Shown in pieces: positions 45,691 through 53,967 of a DNA stretch of 64,000 nt. The stretch spans positions 124,001-188,000 of the forward strand of contig NZ_CP118969.1 of the NCBI RefSeq assembly GCF_029023865.1, in the 5' to 3' direction. The translations under genes and the position numbers were made by a program. How positions within the stretch are numbered: position 1 is the first letter of the stretch; the number at the start of each line of letters is the position of its first letter. Below the pieces are notes generated by a model, which was not told the origin of the DNA, did not search any database, and saw only the letters and a program-made list of their open reading frames with translations. The stretch comes from Lactococcus lactis (GTDB taxonomy: Bacteria > Bacillota > Bacilli > Lactobacillales > Streptococcaceae).

Positions 45691-46743
45691 ATGAATGCGA
45701 ATACAAAAAATAATAAAGAATTTTTAGATTTGGCAACTTATGCCTTTCATAAGCCTAAAACAAAGGAACGGGCAAAAGCTTTTGACAAATTACTTGAATT
45801 TTCAACTCCTTATGGCCACTACGAAAATCAAAAACTGACGTCAATGGTGATTGACTCACACTTTAATGTTTATTGGAAAAATCAAGAAGTCAAAACTTCT
45901 GGAATTGGTTATGTTGCCAGTTATCCTGAGTTTCGAGGCAATGGAGCCATTCGACAATTAATGACCAAAAGTTTGCGAGATAATTATGAAAAAGGAGTGA
46001 TTTTTTCATATTTAGCACCATTTTCATATGCTTTTTATGAAAAATTTGGTTATCATTATGCTTTTAATCAAAAACATTATCGACTAGCAGCTCAAGATTT
46101 TCCTAAAGGTAAGAGAAGTGCGGGCGAAATTAGTCGAGAAAAGTTTGAGTTTGATGATGAAAATGCTAGTGAATTTTCTGTCAGTAAAAATACAGCCCTT
46201 TTTAAAGTACTGACAGAAGTTCATCAAAAGGCTGATAATCAAGGCTCACTTATTTGCTCTCCAGAACTTTGGTCTTACTTTTTCAGTTTTAAATCACAAC
46301 CTCACTGTGCGATTTATCGCGAAAATGGTAAGGCTTTGGGCTATCTTCTCTATGAATTTTCAGAAATGACATTTGTTATCAAAGAACTGATAACTTTGAC
46401 TGACGAGGCAAAACAAGCATTTTATCGTTTTATTTCAAGCCATGCTGGTTCATTTTCGGAAACTAGTTGGCAAGCACCTTCAGATACTCTCCTTGAAGAA
46501 GAACTGACAGAGCCACAGCGAGCAGAAATTAAACTTGTTCCTTATATGCAGGCACGAATTGTTAACTTACAGGAATTTTTAAAAGTACACGGTCAGCCCG
46601 AATTTTCAGTTGAAATTACTGACGAAATTATTCCTGAAAACAATATTAGTCTCGGAGAAGGAAAAAGAGAAAAAATGACCATTGGCCAATTTACGGCAAA
46701 AATTTTAAAAGAGAATCAGGCGATTCTTCGTGAATATTTTTAA
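45691..46743 (+). CDS. Eis-like GNAT acetyltransferase
   Basis: A 350-residue acetyltransferase with the three-part layout of the Eis family: an N-terminal GNAT fold, a second GNAT-like fold, and a C-terminal sterol-carrier-like domain. The acetyl-CoA loop is VASYPEFRGNGAIRQLMTKS. The C-terminus ends with a short sterol-carrier-like strand pair. Mycobacterial Eis acetylates aminoglycosides; lactic acid bacterial members have no known substrate. The -10 (TAAAAT 45679-45684) ends 6 nt before the ATG, giving a likely leaderless mRNA, and a cre site lies above it. The frame contains one CTGTCAGTAA (46188-46197) and one TACTGACAG (46211), encoding SVSKN and VLTEV pieces. Confidence 0.82.
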   Translation: MNANTKNNKEFLDLATYAFHKPKTKERAKAFDKLLEFSTPYGHYENQKLTSMVIDSHFNVYWKNQEVKTSGIGYVASYPEFRGNGAIRQLMTKSLRDNYEKGVIFSYLAPFSYAFYEKFGYHYAFNQKHYRLAAQDFPKGKRSAGEISREKFEFDDENASEFSVSKNTALFKVLTEVHQKADNQGSLICSPELWSYFFSFKSQPHCAIYRENGKALGYLLYEFSEMTFVIKELITLTDEAKQAFYRFISSHAGSFSETSWQAPSDTLLEEELTEPQRAEIKLVPYMQARIVNLQEFLKVHGQPEFSVEITDEIIPENNISLGEGKREKMTIGQFTAKILKENQAILREYF

Positions 46744-46777
46744 AAAAGTTACTGACAGCTTTGTCAGTAACTTTTTT
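46742..46777 (+). terminator. Terminator of the acetyltransferase gene
   Basis: AAGTTACTGACA and TGTCAGTAACTT arms with a four-base loop, between A and T tracts. It contains TTACTGACAG (46749-46758). Confidence 0.88.
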
Positions 46778-46899
46778 GATAAAAATTAAAGAAATTAAAA
46801 AATTAGAATATTGTGGGAGGAGGAGTTTGTTTGTTACACTGATATTACTGACAAGAATTGGTATAGGTCAATTCGCCTTATTTTAAAGATTTTAACGAA

Positions 46900-47012
46900 A
46901 GAAAGCGTTAAACCTATCTAAAAATGAGAATTTATCGTTAATGTTTCAATTTAAGAAACATGTTTTTTTTAAGATGATATCGCTTGCAAAAATGAAATGA
47001 AAGCCTTATCAT
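46900..47012 (+). promoter_or_regulatory. Control region of the MupG-like/celB operon
   Basis: Promoter: TTGCAA (46984-46989), 17 bases, TATCAT (47007-47012). Two cre-like words: AGAAAGCGTTAAAC (46900-46913, 13 of 14) and TGATATCGCTTGCA (46975-46988) over the -35. A perfect 7-bp inverted repeat ATGTTTC (46941-46947) / GAAACAT (46955-46961), followed by a T tract, may be an operator or a terminator for readthrough. Confidence 0.65.
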
Positions 47013-47075
47013 AGACTTAAGGTTTATTTCAGAAATAAAAAAAGGAAATAAACAAATAAGAAAAAGGAGAAAAAA

Positions 47076-48170
47076 ATGGGAAAATTAGGGGTATCTATCT
47101 ATCCAGAACGCTCAAATTTTGAGGCAGATAAAGCTTATCTTGATTTAGCGCATCAATATGGATTTAAGCGTGTCTTCACTTCTTTACTCGAAATTGATGG
47201 AGATAAAGAAGGGGTTCTTGCAGCTTTCAAAAAAGTTGTTGATTACGCCAATCAGTTAGGAATGGAAGTCATGGTGGATATCAATCCAGGTCTCTTTACA
47301 CAACTTAACATTAGTTATGATGACCTCAGCTTTTTCCATGAAATGGGTGCAGATGGAGTTCGACTTGACATAGGATTCACAGGAGCCGAAGAAGCCAGAA
47401 TGACCCGAAATCCTTACGGAATCAAAATTGAAATCAATATGAGTCAGGGAACAACCTATGTTGATTCAATAATGGATTACTCACCTGATACTGAAAAACT
47501 GTTGGGAAGTCACAATTTCTACCCACATCGTTACACAGGATTGGAATTTAACCATTATCTTAAATGTACAGAAAAATTCAAGGGCTATAATTTAAACACC
47601 ATGGCCTTTGTCAATTCGCAAGCAGCAACATTTGGTCCTTGGCCAACTCAAGATGGCCTTTGTACTCTTGAAGACCACAGAAGCCTTGAAATTGCGACAC
47701 AAGTTAAACATTACAAACTCCTCGGTGGAATTGATGATGTGACTATTGCCAATGCTTATGCGAGCGAAGAAGAACTTAAAGCGATGAGCCAAGCATTTAA
47801 TGCAAGCATGCCTGAGATTAAAGTCGTTCCACGTGAAACAATCAGTGAAAATGAACGCAAATGTCTTTTTGAAGCGACACATAGCTATCGTGGTGATAAA
47901 TCAGCTTACATGCTCCGTTCAACAATGACAAGAATCACTTATAAAGACCTTGAATTCCCCGCTCACGATACTGATAAAATTCAACGTGGCGATGTCATTA
48001 TTGACAACGAAGGCTATGGTCAATATAAAGGTGAGACTCAAATCTCCTTACGTGAAATAGAAAATGATGGTCGAGTCAATGTCGTTGGACGTATCGCAGA
48101 TGATGAATTATTCCTACTCGATTTCCTAAAACCATGGAGCTCATTTAAACTTATCGAGAGCAAAAAATAA
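47076..48170 (+). CDS. DUF871 protein, MupG-like 6-phospho-glycosidase
   Basis: A 364-residue TIM-barrel protein of the DUF871 family. MupG of Staphylococcus aureus, in the same family, cleaves MurNAc-6-phosphate-GlcNAc. The barrel starts KLGVSIYPERSNFEADKAYL; EVMVDINPGLF and ADGVRLDIGFTG hold conserved acidic residues; LKCTEKFKGYNLNTMAFVNS follows, and the C-terminal beta domain is FPAHDTDKIQRGDVIIDNEG. It is the first gene before the celB PTS permease (97-nt gap, no terminator), suggesting a phosphorylated beta-glycoside substrate. Whether it acts on MurNAc-containing or other disaccharides is open. cre-like sites predict CcpA control. Confidence 0.8.
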   Translation: MGKLGVSIYPERSNFEADKAYLDLAHQYGFKRVFTSLLEIDGDKEGVLAAFKKVVDYANQLGMEVMVDINPGLFTQLNISYDDLSFFHEMGADGVRLDIGFTGAEEARMTRNPYGIKIEINMSQGTTYVDSIMDYSPDTEKLLGSHNFYPHRYTGLEFNHYLKCTEKFKGYNLNTMAFVNSQAATFGPWPTQDGLCTLEDHRSLEIATQVKHYKLLGGIDDVTIANAYASEEELKAMSQAFNASMPEIKVVPRETISENERKCLFEATHSYRGDKSAYMLRSTMTRITYKDLEFPAHDTDKIQRGDVIIDNEGYGQYKGETQISLREIENDGRVNVVGRIADDELFLLDFLKPWSSFKLIESKK

Positions 48171-48184
48171 TCGATAATCTATGC

Positions 48185-48200
48185 CTGTCAGTACTGACAG
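48185..48200. repeat. Perfect palindrome CTGTCAGTACTGACAG between the MupG-like gene and celB
   Basis: Two copies of the dispersed word core are fused head to head with no spacer. There is no T tract, so it is not an intrinsic terminator; it could slow readthrough or shape mRNA decay. Confidence 0.75.
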
Positions 48201-48267
48201 AACCTTAATTATGTTCAAAAAGTTTTTTTGAAAGTTATTTATTATTATATTATAAAGGAGGAATTCC

Positions 48268-49752
48268 ATGAACGGAATTACTGCGTGGATGGAGAAATAT
48301 CTCGTCCCTGTTGCGGCAAAGATTGGGTCTCAAAAACACCTAGTTGCGCTGCGTGACTCATTTATCGGTATGTTGCCAGCAACACTTGCTGGTGCCTTAG
48401 CTGCCATGATTTCAGCTATCGTGACAACATTCCCGTCAGCTATCCAACAAATGATGTTGGGAGCAACAGCATTCTCAAAATTAGCACCAGAGAAAGTCTG
48501 GACACTTGCTAATACACCAATCATTGGTGATTTGAACAATATTTCAGCCCTTGTTAACCAAGGTACACTGACAGTTATTGGTCTTATCTTTGCCTTTTCT
48601 TGGGGTTACAATTTGGCCCGTGCTTACGGAGTCAATGACCTCGCTGGTGGTATCGTATCAGTTGCAACCTTATTTGCAGGTTTGCCAAACCAAATGGGTA
48701 AATTTACAGCAGCCCTTGGTACAGGTAAAGCTGGTGTAGCAGCAACTGACAAGCTTAATGGCGTTCTTGGTGATCAAGGACTTGCCGCTTGGAAACCACT
48801 CTTTGCCTCAGCTCACCTCGATGCTGGAGCTTACTTCACAGTTATTATTATGGGTGCCCTTGCAGTTATTATTTATGCAAAACTCATGCTTGCTGACATC
48901 ACAATTAAGATGCCAGAATCAGTTCCACCTGCAGTAGCAAAAGCTTTCTTAGCAATCATTCCTACAATTGCAGCACTTTATATCGTTGGTCTAATCTACT
49001 ACATCATTGGTAAATTGACAAATGACTCTGTCATTAACCTGATTACCCACTATATCGCAGAGCCATTCCAAATTCTGTCACAAAATATCTTCTCAGTACT
49101 GATTGTTACACTCTTTGTTTCAGTCTTCTGGTTCTTCGGACTTCACGGACCAAACGTTTTGGCACCAGTACTCGATGGTATCTGGGGACCTCTTGGACTT
49201 AATAACCAAGCCCTTTACTTCCAAGTTCACTCACAAGGTATCCGTGACTTGATTGCTAAAGGTGCGGTTGATAAAGCACATGCCATTAATGGTGACTACG
49301 TTAACCTTTGGGTACGTGGTTCATGGGACGCCTTTGCATGGTTTGGTGGATCAGGTGGTACAATTACACTTGTTATTGCAATCATTCTCTTCTCTAAACG
49401 TAAAGACTACAAGATTGTTGGACGTCTCGGACTTGCACCTGGTATCTTCAACATCAACGAACCAGTCCTCTTCGGTCTGCCAGTTGTCTTGAATGCAATC
49501 TTCTTTATTCCATTTGCAGTCGCTCCATTGATTTCTGTAATCATTGCCTACACTGCAACAGCCCTTCACTTGGTTGACCCAGTTGTCAATGCTGTGCCAT
49601 GGGTAACACCACCAATTATGAATGCCTTCATGGCAACCGGTTTTGACTGGCGGGCAATTGTCCTTACAATTATTAACTTGATCATTACCTTTGTTATCTG
49701 GGTACCATTCGTTATCGCAGCTAACAAGTTGGAAGAAACTGAACTCGACTAA
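48268..49752 (+). CDS. celB: PTS EIIC, cellobiose/beta-glucoside type
   Basis: A 494-residue membrane permease of the lactose/cellobiose PTS family that imports and, with separate EIIA and EIIB proteins, phosphorylates a beta-disaccharide. About ten spans are visible. LRDSFIGMLPATLAGALAAM and FWFFGLHGPNVLAPVLDGIW are family blocks, as is APGIFNINEPVLFGLPVVLN. No EIIA/EIIB gene is in the window; in L. lactis CelB works with PtcB and PtcA, encoded elsewhere. The SD AAAGGAGG precedes the ATG. bglS is 650 nt downstream. The codons are biased toward highly expressed ones. Confidence 0.92.
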   Translation: MNGITAWMEKYLVPVAAKIGSQKHLVALRDSFIGMLPATLAGALAAMISAIVTTFPSAIQQMMLGATAFSKLAPEKVWTLANTPIIGDLNNISALVNQGTLTVIGLIFAFSWGYNLARAYGVNDLAGGIVSVATLFAGLPNQMGKFTAALGTGKAGVAATDKLNGVLGDQGLAAWKPLFASAHLDAGAYFTVIIMGALAVIIYAKLMLADITIKMPESVPPAVAKAFLAIIPTIAALYIVGLIYYIIGKLTNDSVINLITHYIAEPFQILSQNIFSVLIVTLFVSVFWFFGLHGPNVLAPVLDGIWGPLGLNNQALYFQVHSQGIRDLIAKGAVDKAHAINGDYVNLWVRGSWDAFAWFGGSGGTITLVIAIILFSKRKDYKIVGRLGLAPGIFNINEPVLFGLPVVLNAIFFIPFAVAPLISVIIAYTATALHLVDPVVNAVPWVTPPIMNAFMATGFDWRAIVLTIINLIITFVIWVPFVIAANKLEETELD

Positions 49753-49767
49753 ATTTGAAATTAATGG

Positions 49768-49803
49768 TAGAGCAAGTAAGAAAACTTGCTCTACACATTT
49801 TTT
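49768..49803 (+). terminator. celB terminator
   Basis: An 11-bp stem GTAGAGCAAGT/ACTTGCTCTAC followed after 5 nt by a T tract. Confidence 0.8.
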
Positions 49804-49876
49804 GTTAAATCTGGTAAGATTTATAATATAAACCTTATCAGATGTGATAAAAAACACTCATAGAGGAGGAAATACT

Positions 49877-50083
49877 ATGATACTCGTAAATTCTGCAATG
49901 ATGCAAAAAGAAATTATTCAACTTTTAGAAGAAAATGACTTTAAACATACAAAAAAACAAGGATTAAAACTTTTCTTTGAAACACCAACAGATGACGCAA
50001 CGACTGACGCAGCAATGGCTAAACAGCTAATTAAAGGAAGCTCATTTGGAGCAGCTGTCTTCTTTAATGTGAGTGTTGTATGA
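49877..50083 (+). CDS. Small conserved-looking protein in the beta-glucoside locus
   Basis: I do not recognise this 68-residue protein. It starts at ATG 49877, which follows AGAGGAGG, and would fold as a small alpha/beta unit: MQKEIIQLLEENDFKHTKKQ (helix) then GLKLFFETPTDD (strands), AKQLIKGSSFGAAVFFNVSV (helix and strand). It overlaps the next small gene by 4 nt (ATGA), so the two are translationally coupled. The position between celB and bglS suggests a sugar-related role, but nothing in the sequence names one. A GATAA inverted repeat (49835-49850) precedes it. Confidence 0.7.
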   Translation: MILVNSAMMQKEIIQLLEENDFKHTKKQGLKLFFETPTDDATTDAAMAKQLIKGSSFGAAVFFNVSVV

Positions 50084-50274
50084 GTACCTGGGGCATCGCT
50101 TTTATCAGTTTAGGTCTATTGCTTGTGGCTTATCATAACTGGCTTGGTTTAGCAATCGTTTTAATTGGCTTGGCAATGATTCTTATTGCACGCAGCCAAA
50201 AAAAGAAAGCCAATAAAATAGAAGTAGAAAATCAACAAGCACATAAAGATATAAAAATAAAATCAAGAAAATAA
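50080..50274 (+). CDS. Small single- or two-span membrane protein
   Basis: A 64-residue protein with a hydrophobic hairpin (about residues 5-43: WGIAFISLGLLLVAYHNWLG, then a second span) and a basic tail (KKKANKIEVENQQAHKDIKI). The start codon overlaps the previous stop (ATGA). No family recognised. It probably forms a two-gene unit with the preceding 68-aa protein and ends at a strong terminator. Function unknown. Confidence 0.6.
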   Translation: MSTWGIAFISLGLLLVAYHNWLGLAIVLIGLAMILIARSQKKKANKIEVENQQAHKDIKIKSRK

Positions 50275-50300
50275 AGTTGTCTTTTAAGACAACTTTTTTA
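50274..50300 (+). terminator. Terminator of the small-gene pair
   Basis: AAAGTTGTCT/AGACAACTTT stem with six T residues. Confidence 0.85.
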
Positions 50301-50348
50301 GGACAATCACGTAAAAATAAAAAAACAAATTCCAAAAGATAAAACAAA

Positions 50349-50373
50349 ATAAAACGGTTACAAATGTTATAAT
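50349..50373 (+). promoter_or_regulatory. bglS promoter with cre-like site
   Basis: ATAAAACGGTTACA (50349-50362) resembles a cre site (two mismatches to WGWAARCGYTWWMA) and lies where the -35 would be. TGTTATAAT (TATAAT 50368-50373) is the extended -10. CcpA binding would repress bglS. Confidence 0.6.
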
Positions 50374-50404
50374 ATAGACTATAAACAAGTAATGGGGGAA
50401 TAAA

Positions 50405-51841
50405 ATGGAGCACAAAAAATTAAAAGCATTTCCAAATAATTTTCTATGGGGTTCAGCTTCGGCAGCTTATCAAGTTGAGGGAGCACCTTTTGAAGATGGC
50501 AAAAAAGCCAGTGTCTGGGATAATTTTGTCCGTATTCCAGGCAAGACTTTTAAAGGAACGAATGGGGATGTCGCTGTTGATCATTATCATCGCTATAAAG
50601 AAGATGTGGCTTTAATGAAAGAGTTGGGCCTTAAATCCTACCGTTTTTCAATTGCTTGGACGCGGATTTTACCTGACGGACGTGGCGAGGTCAATCAAGC
50701 GGGCTTGAAATTCTATGAAGATTTGATTGATGAGTTGATTGCTAATGAGATTGAACCAATTGTCACGATTTATCATTGGGATTTGCCCCAAGCCTTAGAA
50801 GATTTATATGGTGGTTGGGAATCACGAGAAATTATCGCAGATTTTGTTAACTATGCTGAAGTTTTGTTTAATGCTTTCAAAGGTAAAGTAAAACATTGGG
50901 TATCGCTTAATGAACAAAATATTTTTACAAGTCAAGGTTGGTCACTCGCGACTCACCCACCTGGAAAAAGAGATATGAAACTTTTTTATCAGGTCAATCA
51001 TATTGCTAATCTGACAAATGCTGCGGTAATCAATAAATTTCATGAACTTGAAATGGATGGACAAATTGGCCCTTCGTTTGCCTATACGCCACAATATGCT
51101 AAGGATTCTGACCCACTCAATGTTTTAGCGGCTGAAAATGCAGAAGAGCTTTATAGTCACTTTTGGATGGATGTTTATCTTTACGGAGAATACCCAATTG
51201 CGGCAATGGCTTATTTACGTGAAAATGGGCTAGCACCTGAATTTGAAGCAGGGGATGCTGAACTTTTGAAATCAGCTAAACCTGATTTTCTAGGTATTAA
51301 TTATTACCAGACAGCTACTAACGCATGGAATCCAGTTGACGGAGGAGTTGGAGTCGGTTCCTTTAATACAAGTGGTAAAAAAGGAACAACCAAAGAATCA
51401 GGAATTCCAGGCCTCCATAAAAAAATTCAAAATCCTTTTATTAACCGAACAAATTGGGATTGGGAAATTGACCCTGAAGGCCTGAGAATTGCACTTCGTC
51501 GTATCACTTCTCGTTATCGTATTCCAGTGATGATTACAGAAAATGGCTTGGGCGAATATGATAAAGTTGAAGATGGAAAAATTCATGATGATTATCGAAT
51601 CAAATATCTAGAAAGTCATGTTAAAGCAATCAAAGAAGCGATGACGGATGGAGCAAAAGTCATTGGTTATCACACTTGGTCTTATACTGACCTCCTTTCT
51701 TGGTTAAATGGCTACCAAAAACGTTATGGCTTTGTCTATGTTGACCAAGATGAAACAATGGAAGGTTCATTGAAACGGATACCGAAGGATTCTTATTACT
51801 GGTATCAACATCTCATCGAAACAAATGCTGAAGAAGTCTAA
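50405..51841 (+). CDS. bglS: 6-phospho-beta-glucosidase (GH1)
   Basis: Hydrolyses phosphorylated beta-glucosides such as cellobiose-6-phosphate brought in by CelB. GH1 signatures: FLWGSASAAYQVEGA at the N-terminus, the acid/base Glu170 in SLNEQNIF, and the nucleophile Glu379 in ITENGLGEYD. The C-terminal residues of GH1 phospho-enzymes that bind phosphate (Ser/Lys/Tyr) are represented in LNGYQKRYGFVYVD. The length (478 aa) is normal. It has its own promoter with a cre-like site and follows two small genes. In L. lactis BglS works with CelB in cellobiose and lactose use. Confidence 0.94.
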   Translation: MEHKKLKAFPNNFLWGSASAAYQVEGAPFEDGKKASVWDNFVRIPGKTFKGTNGDVAVDHYHRYKEDVALMKELGLKSYRFSIAWTRILPDGRGEVNQAGLKFYEDLIDELIANEIEPIVTIYHWDLPQALEDLYGGWESREIIADFVNYAEVLFNAFKGKVKHWVSLNEQNIFTSQGWSLATHPPGKRDMKLFYQVNHIANLTNAAVINKFHELEMDGQIGPSFAYTPQYAKDSDPLNVLAAENAEELYSHFWMDVYLYGEYPIAAMAYLRENGLAPEFEAGDAELLKSAKPDFLGINYYQTATNAWNPVDGGVGVGSFNTSGKKGTTKESGIPGLHKKIQNPFINRTNWDWEIDPEGLRIALRRITSRYRIPVMITENGLGEYDKVEDGKIHDDYRIKYLESHVKAIKEAMTDGAKVIGYHTWSYTDLLSWLNGYQKRYGFVYVDQDETMEGSLKRIPKDSYYWYQHLIETNAEEV

Positions 51842-51843
51842 AT

Positions 51844-51871
51844 GAAAAGCGCTCTCTGAGTGCTTTTTTTA
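51844..51871 (+). terminator. bglS terminator
   Basis: AAAAGCGCT/AGTGCTTTT stem and a T tract, followed after a few bases by the dut -10 TATAAT (about 51873). Confidence 0.75.
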
Positions 51872-51904
51872 TGATATAATAGAAAAAAACAAATGAGGTA
51901 AGAG

Positions 51905-52357
51905 ATGAAAATTCGTGGATTTGAAGTGGTAACTAAATATAAAAATGCTGGAATTAATATACCAAAACGTTCAACTGAACATTCAGCAGGTTATGACATT
52001 GAAGCAGCTGAAACCGTTAGTTTTGCGCCAAGGGAAATTAAATTAATTCCAACAGGCTTGAAGGCCTATATGCAGGCAGGTGAAGTGCTTTACATGTATG
52101 ACCGTTCATCAAATCCTCGTAAAAAAGGCTTGGTTTTAATCAATTCAGTAGGTGTTATTGACAAGGATTACTATAATAATCCTGATAATGAAGGGCATAT
52201 GTTCATGCAGATGCGTAATTTCACTGATGAAGAAGTCGTAATTGAAAAAGGGGAGCGCGTGGTTCAGGGAGTCTTCATGCCTTTCTTGGTCGCTGATGGT
52301 GATGAAAATCAAGAAAAAGAAGAACGGACTGGTGGTTTTGGGTCAACAGGAGCTTAA
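51905..52357 (+). CDS. dut: dUTP diphosphatase
   Basis: Hydrolyses dUTP to dUMP and PPi, which keeps uracil out of DNA and feeds thymidylate synthesis. The five trimeric dUTPase motifs are visible: SAGYDIEAAE, DRSSNPRKKG, the GVIDKDYYNN strand, GERVVQGVF and ERTGGFGSTG. The length (150 aa) is normal. The SD GAGGTAAGAG precedes the ATG, and a -10 TATAAT lies about 25 nt upstream. It is similar in size to phage dUTPases too, but the flanking genes are chromosomal. radA, often next in lactococci, is absent here. Confidence 0.93.
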   Translation: MKIRGFEVVTKYKNAGINIPKRSTEHSAGYDIEAAETVSFAPREIKLIPTGLKAYMQAGEVLYMYDRSSNPRKKGLVLINSVGVIDKDYYNNPDNEGHMFMQMRNFTDEEVVIEKGERVVQGVFMPFLVADGDENQEKEERTGGFGSTGA

Positions 52358-52378
52358 TCCAAATTAAAGTAATTTAAG

Positions 52379-52402
52379 AAGCGCAATTGCGCTTTTTATT
52401 TT
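52379..52402 (+). terminator. dut terminator
   Basis: AAGCGCA/TGCGCTT stem with a two-base loop, then a T-rich stretch. The remaining gap to 52597 shows a GCATC/GATGC hairpin (about 52480-52493) and twice the word AATCTTAAGTTT, without a gene. Confidence 0.75.
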
Positions 52403-52597
52403 TGCGAATGGAAGCTTTTAAAGCCTATTCATATTACCTGTGTTATAAATCTTAAGTTTGTCACAAGCAAACTGCTAGGGCATCTGTAGATGCTTTATTG
52501 CTCTGAGGAAGATACTATAGCAATCTTAAGTTTCACTTGCTTATAAATTAGGCGAAAGCTAGTAAGACGAAATATTGTTTAGCCTTAGTAGCTATGC

Positions 52598-52609
52598 TAT
52601 AATAGTATT
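52598..52609 (+). promoter_or_regulatory. Extended -10 ending 6 nt before the YunD-like start
   Basis: TGCTATAAT (TATAAT 52598-52603); the ATG is at 52610 and no SD is possible, so the mRNA is likely leaderless. Confidence 0.6.
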
Positions 52610-53953
52610 ATGAATAAACTGCGTATCCTCCATTTGAATGATTTACACTCTCACTTGGAACGTTTCCCTGTGATTGAGCGTTTTTTTGCGGAAAAATCAC
52701 ATGAAGAAGTTGAAAGTTTGTCTTTCGACTTGGGTGACAATGTGGATCGGGTTCATCCTTTGACGGAGGCAACAGAGGGACAATTTAATGTTGAATTGAT
52801 GAATCGTTTAGATTTGACGGCGGCGACAATAGGTAATAATGAGGGATTAGGACTGACACATGAGATGCTTTCTCATCTCTATGATGAAGCTAATTTTCCT
52901 GTTCTCTTGTCAAATTTGGCGACAAATTTTGCACAATCTGAGCCTTTGATAGTCACGACTTCATTTGGCTTACGAATTGGATTAATTGGTTTGACAGCCC
53001 CTTATGTTCTTGCTTATCCACAGGCGGGCTGGGAATTGTCAGACCCTTTTGTGGTTTTAGATGAACTTTTACCAAAACTGGATTGTGATTTTACCATTTT
53101 ACTTTCTCATTTGGGTAAGAATGTTGATGAGCAAATTGCGAAGGACTATGATGAGATTGACTTGATTATTGGAGCTCATACACATCATTTATTTGAACAT
53201 GGTGCTCAAGTTAATCAAACCCTTCTTGCAGCTGCTGGACGCTACGGCGAATATGTGGGGCAAATTGATTTAACTTTTAATGAAAATAATCAATTAGTTG
53301 ATGCACAAATTGAAGCTATAGCAACCAATACGCTTCCTCAAAGAAAATCGGATTTGGTAGAAACCAATGGTTGGGAACTGAGAGGGCATAAACTCTTAGA
53401 GGGAACAGTCGTTGCTGATTTACCTAAAGCCTTACCTAATGTTTTACCGGATTTCAAGGGAAGCCATTATTTGGCAAAAATCTTTGCAGACTATGGAAAT
53501 ACAAAACTTTGTCTCATGAATTCCGGTTTGTTGGTGACAGATGAATTACCAAATCATTTAACTTTAGATGATTTACATGAATTTTTACCCCATTCGATTC
53601 GTTTAGTTCGTTTCACATTTACAGGTGAAGAACTTAGACAAGTTTTGCTTGAAATTATGGATGTTTCGGATTTCCTTGCCACCCAAAAAATTCAAGGAAT
53701 GGGTTTTCGTGGAAAAACATTTGGTTCTCTTATATTTCATGGAATTGAACCACGCGAAGGTGATTTTTACATAAAAAATTCGGAAAATCAGTCACTTGAA
53801 AAAATTTCTGATGAAGAGAGTTATCAAATTGTTTTACCTGACCAATATTTGTTTGCTTGGTATTTCCCTTTATTGAAAAAATTGGGAAAATCAGAAATTT
53901 TATTCCCTTATTTCTTACGAGAAATTGTAGCAGAACATTTTAAAAATAAATAG
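52610..53953 (+). CDS. Metallophosphoesterase/5'-nucleotidase family protein, YunD-like
   Basis: A 447-residue two-domain hydrolase. The N-terminal dimetal phosphoesterase has LRILHLNDLHSHLE, SFDLGDNVDR, IGNNEGLGL, LSHLGKNVDE and IIGAHTHHLFEH, which supply the metal ligands. The C-terminal 5'-nucleotidase domain follows from about 280 (CLMNSGLLV, FTFTGEELRQVL). There is no signal peptide, so unlike classical 5'-nucleotidases it is cytoplasmic, as YunD-type enzymes are. The substrate is probably a nucleotide. It is followed after 14 nt by the YutD-like gene, as in several Firmicutes, and probably shares its transcript. Confidence 0.88.
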   Translation: MNKLRILHLNDLHSHLERFPVIERFFAEKSHEEVESLSFDLGDNVDRVHPLTEATEGQFNVELMNRLDLTAATIGNNEGLGLTHEMLSHLYDEANFPVLLSNLATNFAQSEPLIVTTSFGLRIGLIGLTAPYVLAYPQAGWELSDPFVVLDELLPKLDCDFTILLSHLGKNVDEQIAKDYDEIDLIIGAHTHHLFEHGAQVNQTLLAAAGRYGEYVGQIDLTFNENNQLVDAQIEAIATNTLPQRKSDLVETNGWELRGHKLLEGTVVADLPKALPNVLPDFKGSHYLAKIFADYGNTKLCLMNSGLLVTDELPNHLTLDDLHEFLPHSIRLVRFTFTGEELRQVLLEIMDVSDFLATQKIQGMGFRGKTFGSLIFHGIEPREGDFYIKNSENQSLEKISDEESYQIVLPDQYLFAWYFPLLKKLGKSEILFPYFLREIVAEHFKNK

Positions 53954-53967
53954 AAATAGAAAAATTA

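Noticed and set aside
48228-48256. TTGAAA-17-TATAAA promoter-like pair directly before celB
   Set aside because: The -10 overlaps the SD, so a transcript from it would lose the ribosome site; operon transcription from 46984 is simpler.
49351-49857. 168-codon open frame antisense to celB
   Set aside because: Rich in Cys/Trp/Asn by reverse translation of a biased gene; no ribosome site or known motif.
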